The position numbers and the translations under genes are program-made. A DNA stretch of 32,795 bases from Desulfobacterales bacterium (lineage in GTDB: Bacteria; Desulfobacterota; Desulfobacteria; Desulfobacterales; SKZT01). Location: the NCBI GenBank assembly GCA_018399715.1, contig JAGYNR010000015.1, positions 1 through 32,795 of the forward strand, in the 5' to 3' direction. Under the pieces are notes generated by a model that was not told the DNA's origin, did no database searches, and saw only the letters and a program-made list of their open reading frames with translations. Shown here in pieces: positions 8,090 to 15,523 of the stretch (position 1 is its first letter; every line of letters starts with the position of its first letter).

Positions 8090-9022
8090 GTGACACAAAA
8101 AAAAATACTTTTGGCGGTAGATGATTCCATATATTCCAAGTATGCAATCATTTATGCGGCGAAGATGTCAGCTTTGGTCAAAGAAATGTCATTTACGCTT
8201 TTCCACGTACTTCCAACTGTTTCGCTGTATTTGATGGAAGAGGCCAAAACTAGCGTTAAAGCTCAGGCGGAACTTAAAAAAGTAGTCCGAAAAAATGAGG
8301 AAAAAGCACATCGGTTCATGAATAATTATCGGGAGCAAATGATTGGCCTGGGAGTTAATGAAGACCATATTGAAGTGGTGACCCAGCCTAAGATGCTCGG
8401 GATGGCCAGAGATATTCTCGAAAGGGCACAGAAAAGTCTTTATGATACAATTGTGATCGGACGGCGGGGACTGAGCCGGATTCATGAGGCATTTAGTGTA
8501 AGTGTGAGCAAGAAACTTCTTCAACATTCTCAACTGATTCCGGTTTGGGTCATCGACAAGGAAGTAACCAGTCAAAAAATTATGATCGCTATCGATGGTT
8601 CGGAAAGTTCGCTGCGGGCTGTTGATCATCTCTGCTTTATGTTGATGGGAAATCCTGAAATCACGGTTACCTTGTTTCATGTGGCTGCCAAAATCGGCGA
8701 TTACTGTGAAATTGATTTTAATAACTCTCAGAAAGACATAGAAAAACTGATGATCGAGGGAGACAGGCGCTGTGTAAGGGATTTCTATATTCATGCCCGC
8801 CAGAAGTTCCAGGGAGCAGGCATTTCGGATGACCGGATTCATATCAAAGAGGTTAGCCCGAGAATGAATGTTGGCAAAGCGATTCTTAAAGAGTTTAATG
8901 CCGGTGGTTACGGGACTTTGGTGATCGGACGACGTGGTATCGGTCGCTCCTTTTTTATGGGTAGCGTGTCTGAATATTTGGTTGACAAAATCGAAAACTG
9001 CGCTTTATGGCTTGTTTCTTAA
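8090..9022 (+). CDS. universal stress protein with two UspA domains
   Basis: The 310-residue protein contains two UspA folds, about residues 1-155 and 156-310, each beginning with a KI-(L/M)-(L/I)-A-(V/I)-D strand and ending with VIGRRG. Such tandem proteins act in stress survival, usually by binding ATP or forming dimers. The second half keeps a GRRG...MGSVSEYL nucleotide-binding pattern, although with two fewer residues between the glycines than usual. In the first half the corresponding glycine before SVS is lost, so it may not bind ATP. The start is GTG at 8090 with TTAGGAG just before it. Its neighbours give no specific role. Confidence 0.85.
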   Translation: MTQKKILLAVDDSIYSKYAIIYAAKMSALVKEMSFTLFHVLPTVSLYLMEEAKTSVKAQAELKKVVRKNEEKAHRFMNNYREQMIGLGVNEDHIEVVTQPKMLGMARDILERAQKSLYDTIVIGRRGLSRIHEAFSVSVSKKLLQHSQLIPVWVIDKEVTSQKIMIAIDGSESSLRAVDHLCFMLMGNPEITVTLFHVAAKIGDYCEIDFNNSQKDIEKLMIEGDRRCVRDFYIHARQKFQGAGISDDRIHIKEVSPRMNVGKAILKEFNAGGYGTLVIGRRGIGRSFFMGSVSEYLVDKIENCALWLVS

Positions 9023-9084
9023 TTGACTACTAAAACAAATTATTCCAACATTAAAAAACGCTGTCCCAATGAAGAAAGGATGAT

Positions 9085-9384
9085 ATGTTTGTTCTTGGGT
9101 ATTTCTTAATGGCATTTGCCAGGGTGCTTGATGTAATATTGTTTTTTTTTATGATTGCTATCATTGCGCGGGCGATCCTTTCCTGGGTTAGCCCGGATCC
9201 CTATAATCCGATTGTACGGTTTATCAACAATATTACAGAACCGTTACTTTATCACATAAGAAGAAGGTTGCCGGTAGTATTTGGCGGCATTGATTTTTCA
9301 CCGGTAATCGTAATTTTGATGATCATGTTTATACAGGAATTTCTTATTAAGAGTTTGCTTAGAATAGCACAAACTCTACTGTAA
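9085..9384 (+). CDS. YggT family membrane protein
   Basis: This is a 99-residue protein with two hydrophobic spans (about residues 5-32 and 72-95) and the family signature RAILSWVSPDPYNPIVRFINNITEPLL. YggT/Ycf19 proteins are small inner membrane proteins linked in other bacteria to division, osmotic shock or membrane complex assembly; the molecular role is not settled. An AAAGGA-like site precedes ATG 9085. It sits 22 bases before the DivIVA-domain gene, a pairing commonly seen in other bacteria. Confidence 0.88.
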   Translation: MFVLGYFLMAFARVLDVILFFFMIAIIARAILSWVSPDPYNPIVRFINNITEPLLYHIRRRLPVVFGGIDFSPVIVILMIMFIQEFLIKSLLRIAQTLL

Positions 9385-9406
9385 CCTTCAAAAATCAGGT
9401 GATACC

Positions 9407-9910
9407 ATGAAAACCTCCCCACTGGAAATACAGCAGAAACAATTTAGTGTACGGTTTAGAGGATTTGATATTCATGAAGTGGATTCTTTTTTGGAAGAAA
9501 TGGCTGACTTGTTTGCTGTTATGAAACAAAAAAACGAACGATTGAAAGAAGAAATTTGCAGACTCTGTCATGAAATCGAGGGATATAAGGGACGGGAAAA
9601 TGCTTTCAAACGTGCTATGTTAAATAGCCAAAAAGTGCTGGATCATATGAAAGAAAATGCACGGAAATCTGCAGATCTTATTATTGCCGACGCCGAAGTC
9701 AGGGCTGAAAAGATGCTCAATAAAGCACATAATCGGTTGGCGCAGTTGCATGATGATATATCTGAGTTAAAGCGGCAGCGGCTTCAGATTGAAGTTCAGA
9801 TTCGGTCGGTTTTGGATGCGCATTCAAAGCTTCTTGAACTCAGCAAAGAGGGAAGCGAGGCCATGGATTTGGAGGACGAGAAAGTTAAATTGCTTAGAAA
9901 GTCGAAATAG
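9407..9910 (+). CDS. DivIVA domain-containing coiled-coil protein
   Basis: The 167-residue protein starts with a DivIVA-type N-terminal domain: SPLEIQQKQFSVRFRGFDIHEVDSFLEEM, in which the FDxxEVDxFL pattern is diagnostic. A long coiled coil follows (about residues 35-150), rich in Lys and Glu. DivIVA proteins bind curved membrane and recruit division or cell wall factors. It follows YggT and precedes pilT, about 1.4 kb after minE. In proteobacteria the role of such proteins is unclear; polar marking of pili is one possibility from the next genes. Confidence 0.85.
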   Translation: MKTSPLEIQQKQFSVRFRGFDIHEVDSFLEEMADLFAVMKQKNERLKEEICRLCHEIEGYKGRENAFKRAMLNSQKVLDHMKENARKSADLIIADAEVRAEKMLNKAHNRLAQLHDDISELKRQRLQIEVQIRSVLDAHSKLLELSKEGSEAMDLEDEKVKLLRKSK

Positions 9911-9942
9911 GTTAATGAAATGAATGTACTGAGGATATAATA

Positions 9943-11025
9943 ATGGCAAAAATTGATGCTTTTTTTAAATTAATGAACGATCAAGGTGCTTCCGATCTTC
10001 ATTTGGCGGCTGGGCTGCCGCCGTCTCTCAGAATTCGGGGAGATATTGAGCGGGTTAAGTACAAAGTTCTTGATAATGATGCTCTTCGTTCAATGGTGTA
10101 TGAGATTGCCCCCGAAGACAAGGTAAAGGTTTTTGAAGAAACCGGCGATGTTGATTTCGGTTATGAGATTCCTGGTTTGGCCAGATACCGGGCTAATTTT
10201 TTTATGCAGAAAAATGGCGTCGGGGCGGTATTCAGAGAAATTCCCAGTACAATCATGAACGCTGAGCAATTAGGGCTTCCTTCTGTAATAACCAAGCTGG
10301 CATCTCTTCCACGTGGACTGGTTCTGGTTACCGGACCTACCGGCAGCGGCAAATCCACAACCCTTGCGGCGATCATCGATGTTGCCAATCGTACGCGTAA
10401 AGACCATATCATTACAATCGAAGATCCCATTGAATTTGTTCATCAAAGCCATGGCTGCATTGTGAATCAAAGAGAGATCGGGGTGCATACCAAATCCTTT
10501 TCCGCAGCACTTCGCGGCGCACTTCGCGAGGATCCCGATATTATTCTGGTCGGTGAAATGAGAGATTTGGAAACGATTTCACTGGCGATTGAAGCCGCAT
10601 CAACAGGACATTTGGTGTTTGCTACGCTTCATACGACTAGTGCTACGAAAACTGTAGACCGTGTTATAGAAGTTTTTCCGGCAAGCCAGCAGGCGCAGAT
10701 CCGTTCCACCCTATCCGATGGACTAAGGGCCATAATAGCCCAGGTGCTTTTTAAAAGGATCGATAAAATCGGCAGGGTGCCTGCTCTTGAAATTCTTATT
10801 GCAACCCCGGCGGCAAGAAACCTTGTTCGTGAGGCCAAATCTCACCAGTTGCCATCTGTAATGCAAACAGGAAAAAGGTATGGAATGCAAATGTTGGATG
10901 ATGCCATTATGGATTTGTTTAAAAAGGGGCAAATCGGCGCGGATGATGCCTATACAAAAGCCAATGAAAAATCTAAATTCAGACCACTTTTAAGCAAGCC
11001 ACCGACAGACTTTACGGAGGCTTAG
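9943..11025 (+). CDS. pilT: type IV pilus retraction ATPase PilT
   Basis: PilT is a hexameric ATPase at the pilus base that drives pilin disassembly and twitching. The 360-residue protein has the N-terminal PAS-like domain with SDLHLAAG (17-24), Walker A GPTGSGKS (131-138), an Asp box IEDPIEF, Walker B VGEMRD, a His box TLHT, and near the C-terminus AARNLVRE, corresponding to the AIRNLIRE motif needed for retraction. The length is close to the family norm. ATG 9943 follows a GAGGA site. A second PilT-family gene follows after 91 bases. Confidence 0.93.
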   Translation: MAKIDAFFKLMNDQGASDLHLAAGLPPSLRIRGDIERVKYKVLDNDALRSMVYEIAPEDKVKVFEETGDVDFGYEIPGLARYRANFFMQKNGVGAVFREIPSTIMNAEQLGLPSVITKLASLPRGLVLVTGPTGSGKSTTLAAIIDVANRTRKDHIITIEDPIEFVHQSHGCIVNQREIGVHTKSFSAALRGALREDPDIILVGEMRDLETISLAIEAASTGHLVFATLHTTSATKTVDRVIEVFPASQQAQIRSTLSDGLRAIIAQVLFKRIDKIGRVPALEILIATPAARNLVREAKSHQLPSVMQTGKRYGMQMLDDAIMDLFKKGQIGADDAYTKANEKSKFRPLLSKPPTDFTEA

Positions 11026-11116
11026 GGTGGGAAGGTATCATGAGATCAAACGTAGAAAATTAACTGATGCCATTTCCCGCAGGTGATTTCATGATTCAGG
11101 CCCCAAAGGATGTACA

Positions 11117-12283
11117 ATGAATAAACAAGAAATTGATCATATCCTGACAAAGATGCTGGATAGTCATCAAGATGTTTCCGACTTGAACATTACCCCAGGT
11201 AAACCGCTTCAGGTTGAAAGTTCCGGTGAACTCATTCCGGTTGAAATGAAACCGTTTTTCAAGGAACTGACTCCTTTTCAGACGGAAATATTTGCTTTAA
11301 ACCTTATCAATCAGGATCGGCGCCTTATTGAAAACCTTCTTGAAGAGGGATCCTGTGATTTTTCCTACAGCCTTCCGGGAAAAGCCAGGTTCAGGGTTAA
11401 TGTGTTTTCACAGTCTTCCAATTATTCCGTGGTTTTACGAAAATTGGAGTCGAAGATTCCCACCATTAAAGGACTGAATCTTCCGGATGCCATGTACAAA
11501 ATTTCCCAGGAAAAAAATGGAATCATTTTTATTACCGGTGCCACCGGAAGCGGTAAAACTACCTCTCTGGCAGCTATTCTGGATGAAATTAATGAACATA
11601 AATCGGTGCATGTGATAACCCTAGAAGATCCCATTGAGTACCAACATCCGCACAAGAAATCTACTTTTAATCAACGGGAATTAGGGCTAGATTTTGATAG
11701 CTTTGCAGGAGGGCTTCGGGCTTCTTTACGGCAGGCCCCCAAGATCATCCTGGTCGGTGAAATGCGTGATCGTGAAACGGTTGAAATCGGTTTGAATGCG
11801 GCAGAAACCGGTCATCTGGTATTGACCACACTTCATACCGTTGATGCCGGCTCGACCATCAATCGATTGATTGGTATGTTTACCACCGAAGAGGAAATTC
11901 AGATTCGCAACCGGTTGGCTGATTCGCTTCGGTGGATTGTCTGCCAGAGACTTCTTCCAAAAATTGGTGGTGGACGCGTTGCCGCTTTTGAAATACTTCA
12001 AACCAATTTGAGAGTAAAAGATTCTATCTTGCATGGAGAGTCAGAAGGCAAAACTTTTTATGAGATGATGCAGGTTGGAAAACCTTTCGGTATGACCACG
12101 TTTGATGACTACATTGTGCAGCTTTATGAACTAGGACTTATAACGCAGGAAACCGCACTGGCATACGCTTCCCGAAGGGGAGTCGTCGGAAGGGGTATTG
12201 ACTCTGTCAAAAGCGCCAGAGGAGAAGCGACTACTGATATCGAAAAACTTGAGATCGATAGGGAATATGAGAAAACGTATTAA
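11117..12283 (+). CDS. second PilT/PilU-type pilus ATPase
   Basis: The 388-residue PilT-family ATPase has SDLNITPG (21-28), Walker A GATGSGKT (141-148), LEDPIEYQ, VGEMRD and TLHT boxes. The C-terminal retraction motif is altered: NLRVKDSILHGES replaces the AIRNLIRE-like segment, as in PilU-type paralogues. The C-terminal tail (about 355-388) is charged and lacks a known domain. It lies directly downstream of pilT with its own AAAGGA ribosome site. It probably assists PilT in force generation; the exact subtype is inferred. Confidence 0.88.
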   Translation: MNKQEIDHILTKMLDSHQDVSDLNITPGKPLQVESSGELIPVEMKPFFKELTPFQTEIFALNLINQDRRLIENLLEEGSCDFSYSLPGKARFRVNVFSQSSNYSVVLRKLESKIPTIKGLNLPDAMYKISQEKNGIIFITGATGSGKTTSLAAILDEINEHKSVHVITLEDPIEYQHPHKKSTFNQRELGLDFDSFAGGLRASLRQAPKIILVGEMRDRETVEIGLNAAETGHLVLTTLHTVDAGSTINRLIGMFTTEEEIQIRNRLADSLRWIVCQRLLPKIGGGRVAAFEILQTNLRVKDSILHGESEGKTFYEMMQVGKPFGMTTFDDYIVQLYELGLITQETALAYASRRGVVGRGIDSVKSARGEATTDIEKLEIDREYEKTY

Positions 12284-12321
12284 CTGTAACTGAAACCAAT
12301 AACAAATGCCGAATAATACTT

Positions 12322-12993
12322 ATGCAAATTATTTGTGACAAATGCCAAAAAAAAATCAGAGTGCCGGACGATAAAATACCAAAAGATAAAACGGTTTATC
12401 TGAATTGTCCTTCATGTAAAAGGCGGATTGAAGTAAATCAAAAGACAATTGTCCAGGATAACCAATCCAAGTCACAGCAGTCCCGGGACTTGTGGACATT
12501 ACAGGAAATCACTTCAGAGAGCTATGATGCTGCCGAAAAGCCTTTTGATTTTATTGAAGAAGAGGGAAAAACAGCGATTGTATGTGTGTTGGAACCGAAA
12601 ATCCGGCAGATAGTTATTTCAGCTCTTGAGCAAATGGATTATCAGCACAAAGTGGCTGAAAATGCTCGTGATGCCTTAAAACAAATGCGATATCATACCT
12701 TTGATCTCGTGGTTGTCAATGAAAAATTTGAGTGCCGGGATATTACCTTCAATAGCGTATTAACATTTTTGCAGCATTTGCCAATGTCTACGCGTAGAAA
12801 TATTTATGCAGTGCTGTTAAGCCGGCAGTTTAGAACCATGGATAACATGGAAGCTTTTCATCAAAGTGTCAACCTGATCATAAATTTGCAAAATCTTGAA
12901 CACTTTCAGAAGATTCTGAATCGGGGTATGGTTGATAATGAAGATTTCTACCGCATGTACAAATCAACAGCCAAAAAAATTATGGGTCTCTGA
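12322..12993 (+). CDS. MJ0042-type zinc-ribbon protein with degenerate receiver-like domain
   Basis: The 223-residue protein starts with a zinc ribbon, Cys5-x2-Cys8 and Cys29-x2-Cys32, matching the MJ0042/zinc_ribbon_5 family seen at the N-terminus of many deltaproteobacterial regulators. Residues 83-205 resemble a response-regulator receiver: a strand ending in LEPK where two acids are usual, and FDLVVVN where the sixth residue would be the phosphorylated Asp but is Asn133. A switch Ser167 follows in AVLLS. It is therefore probably phosphorylation-independent. It lies 38 bases behind the second PilT-type gene, so a role with pili is possible but unproven. Confidence 0.6.
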   Translation: MQIICDKCQKKIRVPDDKIPKDKTVYLNCPSCKRRIEVNQKTIVQDNQSKSQQSRDLWTLQEITSESYDAAEKPFDFIEEEGKTAIVCVLEPKIRQIVISALEQMDYQHKVAENARDALKQMRYHTFDLVVVNEKFECRDITFNSVLTFLQHLPMSTRRNIYAVLLSRQFRTMDNMEAFHQSVNLIINLQNLEHFQKILNRGMVDNEDFYRMYKSTAKKIMGL

Positions 12994-13087
12994 TATATAA
13001 ATTTTCAATGGCATCAGGAAAGCGCTTCTGTTACAACTGATGCATCCGAATATCCCGCCGTAATTGACCGAAAAGGAACTTTTATAA

Positions 13088-13855
13088 ATGTTGTTTGTTA
13101 TTGACGTGGGTAATACCAATATTGTCATGGGGATCTATGCCGGTACACAACGAATTCAAAGCTGGCGGATTCGGACAGAGCAAAATACTACAGAAGACGA
13201 ATTCAATGTTTTGGTCAACAATCTTTTCGTTCAGAGCGGGATCAAATTTGATAGGATTCAAAAAACAATAATTTCGTGTGTCGTGCCGCCTATGGTTATT
13301 ATACTTGATGCGTTTTGTCGCAAATATCTGGGGCACACACCGCATTGGGTGGATGCCCGATCATACAAAAAAATGCCTATTTTATACAGTAATCCGTCAG
13401 AAGTTGGTGCAGACCGAATTGTCAATTCAGTGGCGGCTTATCAAAAATATTGTTCTGCTCTGGTCGTTATCGATTTCGGGACAGCTACCACATTTGATGC
13501 CATATCCCAAAAAGGGGAGTATTTGGGTGGCGCTATCAGTCCCGGCATCATGATTTCATCGGAGGCACTTTTTAAAAATGCCTCTAAATTACCCCGGGTA
13601 GAGATTTTTAGCCCTCCCAAACACGTTATTGGAAAAGACACCTCCGCAAGCATTCAATCAGGCATAATTTATGGCTACGCAGGTCTTGTCGATGGTATTG
13701 TGGGGCGAATCAAAAAGGAAATAGGTGCGTCTGTTATTGTCGTTGCTACCGGCGGATTGGCGGGTTTGATGAAAAATGTGTCCGAATCCATTGAAATTGT
13801 TGAGCCGTTTCTGACCCTGGAAGGTCTCAGAATCATCAGTGAAAGTCTGAACTGA
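13088..13855 (+). CDS. coaX: type III pantothenate kinase
   Basis: CoaX phosphorylates pantothenate in the first step of coenzyme A synthesis and, unlike CoaA, is not feedback-inhibited by CoA. The 255-residue protein shows the ASKHA-fold motifs: phosphate 1 loop IDVGNTN (5-11), the GADRI pantothenate site, phosphate 2 region VIDFGTATTFD, and GGAISPG. Length and motif order are typical. AAAAGGA precedes ATG 13088. The following gene starts 35 bases after its stop. Confidence 0.93.
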   Translation: MLFVIDVGNTNIVMGIYAGTQRIQSWRIRTEQNTTEDEFNVLVNNLFVQSGIKFDRIQKTIISCVVPPMVIILDAFCRKYLGHTPHWVDARSYKKMPILYSNPSEVGADRIVNSVAAYQKYCSALVVIDFGTATTFDAISQKGEYLGGAISPGIMISSEALFKNASKLPRVEIFSPPKHVIGKDTSASIQSGIIYGYAGLVDGIVGRIKKEIGASVIVVATGGLAGLMKNVSESIEIVEPFLTLEGLRIISESLN

Positions 13856-13890
13856 TTGGTGTGCTGGTGATGTATTTTTTTCTGTAGAAA

Positions 13891-14910
13891 ATGCCCAAAC
13901 TTTACATAAAAGAATATCAAAGAACCCTGGAAGGGGTCAACATTCTCATTGCATGCCGAAAGGAGGTCCTTCGGGAGCACATCGATAGTATTGTTCGGGA
14001 TATTAAATTCCTGGCACGCCAAGGAATTTACACAACATTGGTTCATAACCTTCCCAATCGTTTATCTAATCATAAATTGTTTAAACTGTTTGAAACGAAA
14101 CTTCCCGGTACGAATATCTATCGATGTCCTTTAGAATCCGGTGATGATTTTTATGAATATGCCCTCAATATTAAAGAAAAATTCGGGAAACTTATTTTTA
14201 TTGAAAGAAAATATTTATCTGACGAAAATGGACGTAAAATCAATACGTTGACGACACGAAAGGCGCTGCGGATGATTCGCGAAAAGCAGATTTTTGCATA
14301 CGGGGATCTGATTACCAATATCAATTTTAAAGGCATTATTGAAAAAATCTGCCAAAAAATCGAGCAGAGTGAAATTAACCGTATTCATATCGTACCTGCT
14401 GGAAAGTATTCTTTGAAACATGAGCTTTTCAGTCTGGAGGGTACCGGTACCCTGATTGCCAACGATTTCAGTGAAACGATGGAATCGGTTGCCTCCGCTG
14501 AGCAGGTCCGGATTGTATCGGATATCCTGCAACCTTATATTAAGCGAGGATTGATTAAACCACGGGACAGGAATTATGTGGGAAAAAATAGAAAAAAATT
14601 CTATATTGCCAAGATTGATGATATCGTAGTAGGATGCCTGGAGAAAATCGACCTGGATCGAACGACGATTGAGTTGGGCGCCCTGGCAGTGGCTACAAGA
14701 TTTAGAAATCAGCAGATTGGTATTTTTTTGATTCAATCTTTTGTGGCGTTGGCCAGGAAACAGGGATGCCAGCGAATTATTTCATTGACACGAAATCCAA
14801 AATTGCAAAAAATTTATCAATCCTTTGGTTTTAAACGAAAAATCCCCCAAGATCTGGAAAAAAGAAAAAAGCGATCACCGGAGGTTCCCATGTATGTTTA
14901 CTACCTATAA
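13891..14910 (+). CDS. N-acetylglutamate synthase-like protein (divergent amino-acid-kinase domain + GNAT)
   Basis: The 339-residue protein has an N-terminal half (1-190) like a degenerate amino acid kinase domain of ArgA-type enzymes, ending in EGTGTLIANDF, close to the GxGTL motif of N-acetylglutamate synthases. The C-terminal half (200-325) is a GNAT acetyltransferase with ELGALAVATRFRNQQIG, the acetyl-CoA loop, and IYQSFGFKR at the end. N-acetylglutamate synthase makes the first arginine intermediate. The nearby arginine decarboxylase and argS fit this. No good ribosome site is seen before ATG 13891, which may mean coupling to coaX. A different N-acetyltransferase role remains possible because the kinase half is so diverged. 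Confidence 0.65.
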   Translation: MPKLYIKEYQRTLEGVNILIACRKEVLREHIDSIVRDIKFLARQGIYTTLVHNLPNRLSNHKLFKLFETKLPGTNIYRCPLESGDDFYEYALNIKEKFGKLIFIERKYLSDENGRKINTLTTRKALRMIREKQIFAYGDLITNINFKGIIEKICQKIEQSEINRIHIVPAGKYSLKHELFSLEGTGTLIANDFSETMESVASAEQVRIVSDILQPYIKRGLIKPRDRNYVGKNRKKFYIAKIDDIVVGCLEKIDLDRTTIELGALAVATRFRNQQIGIFLIQSFVALARKQGCQRIISLTRNPKLQKIYQSFGFKRKIPQDLEKRKKRSPEVPMYVYYL

Positions 14911-14933
14911 AAATAAATCAATAAAAAACTAAA

Positions 14934-15497
14934 TTATCCAGCGTTGGTGTCTCCATGCACAAATACGGCGGCGACAACGACGGTTGTCCATTTGCCCGTT
15001 TCATCTCCCAATGCCCCCTGGGAAGTATGCCAGGTTTCCACGATTTTACCCGACATTCGAAAAACTTCCCGCCTCTCATCGTAATCCTTATTGACATCGA
15101 ATTCTAAGCCAAGGGTATTGGCCAGCATGGTTGCTGCGAGATCCTCCGCATATTCTCCCCCTTCTTCCTCGGTCTGTCCGAACGCATTGTGTTTCGATAA
15201 AAAACCGTATCTGCCTTTTTCCCGGGGAAGTGCTAGCCCGATACTCGCGACGATTCGTCGGACGGGTTCACTGGACTGTAATTTAGCCAATACGCAAGGG
15301 GTAACCTCTCCGGAACAAAGAAATTTCAGTCCTTTCTCATATTCAATAATTTGGCAAGTGGGTGGAAATATCGACGATACTTCGATGATATTCAAGTGGG
15401 CTATTCCGGCATCCCGAAGGGCAATTTCAAACGAGGCCAGCTTTTCTTTGTGAATGCCGATTCCTTTTGTAAAGAAAAGATATTCGGGTACATACAT
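14934..15497 (-). CDS. pyruvoyl-dependent arginine decarboxylase
   Basis: This enzyme converts arginine to agmatine, entering polyamine synthesis, and makes its pyruvoyl cofactor by self-cleavage between two serines. The 187-residue sequence has IIEVSSIFPP with the Ser41-Ser42 pair at the expected cleavage point, then LALPREKGRYGFLSKHNAFG and an EEEGGEYAED acidic stretch before a C-terminal strand pair. Length is as in the PvlArgDC family. It lies 26 bases behind argS on the same strand and is convergent with the N-acetylglutamate-synthase-like gene, 23 bases apart. Confidence 0.9.
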   Translation of the reverse strand: MYVPEYLFFTKGIGIHKEKLASFEIALRDAGIAHLNIIEVSSIFPPTCQIIEYEKGLKFLCSGEVTPCVLAKLQSSEPVRRIVASIGLALPREKGRYGFLSKHNAFGQTEEEGGEYAEDLAATMLANTLGLEFDVNKDYDERREVFRMSGKIVETWHTSQGALGDETGKWTTVVVAAVFVHGDTNAG

Positions 15498-15523
15498 GGT
15501 TTTTTGTGATTCCTTTTATCCTA

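Noticed and set aside
8189-8842. Long antisense open frame of 217 codons opposite the universal stress protein gene
   Set aside because: The plus-strand gene is clearly homologous to a known family and the antisense protein has no motif; it is a shadow frame.
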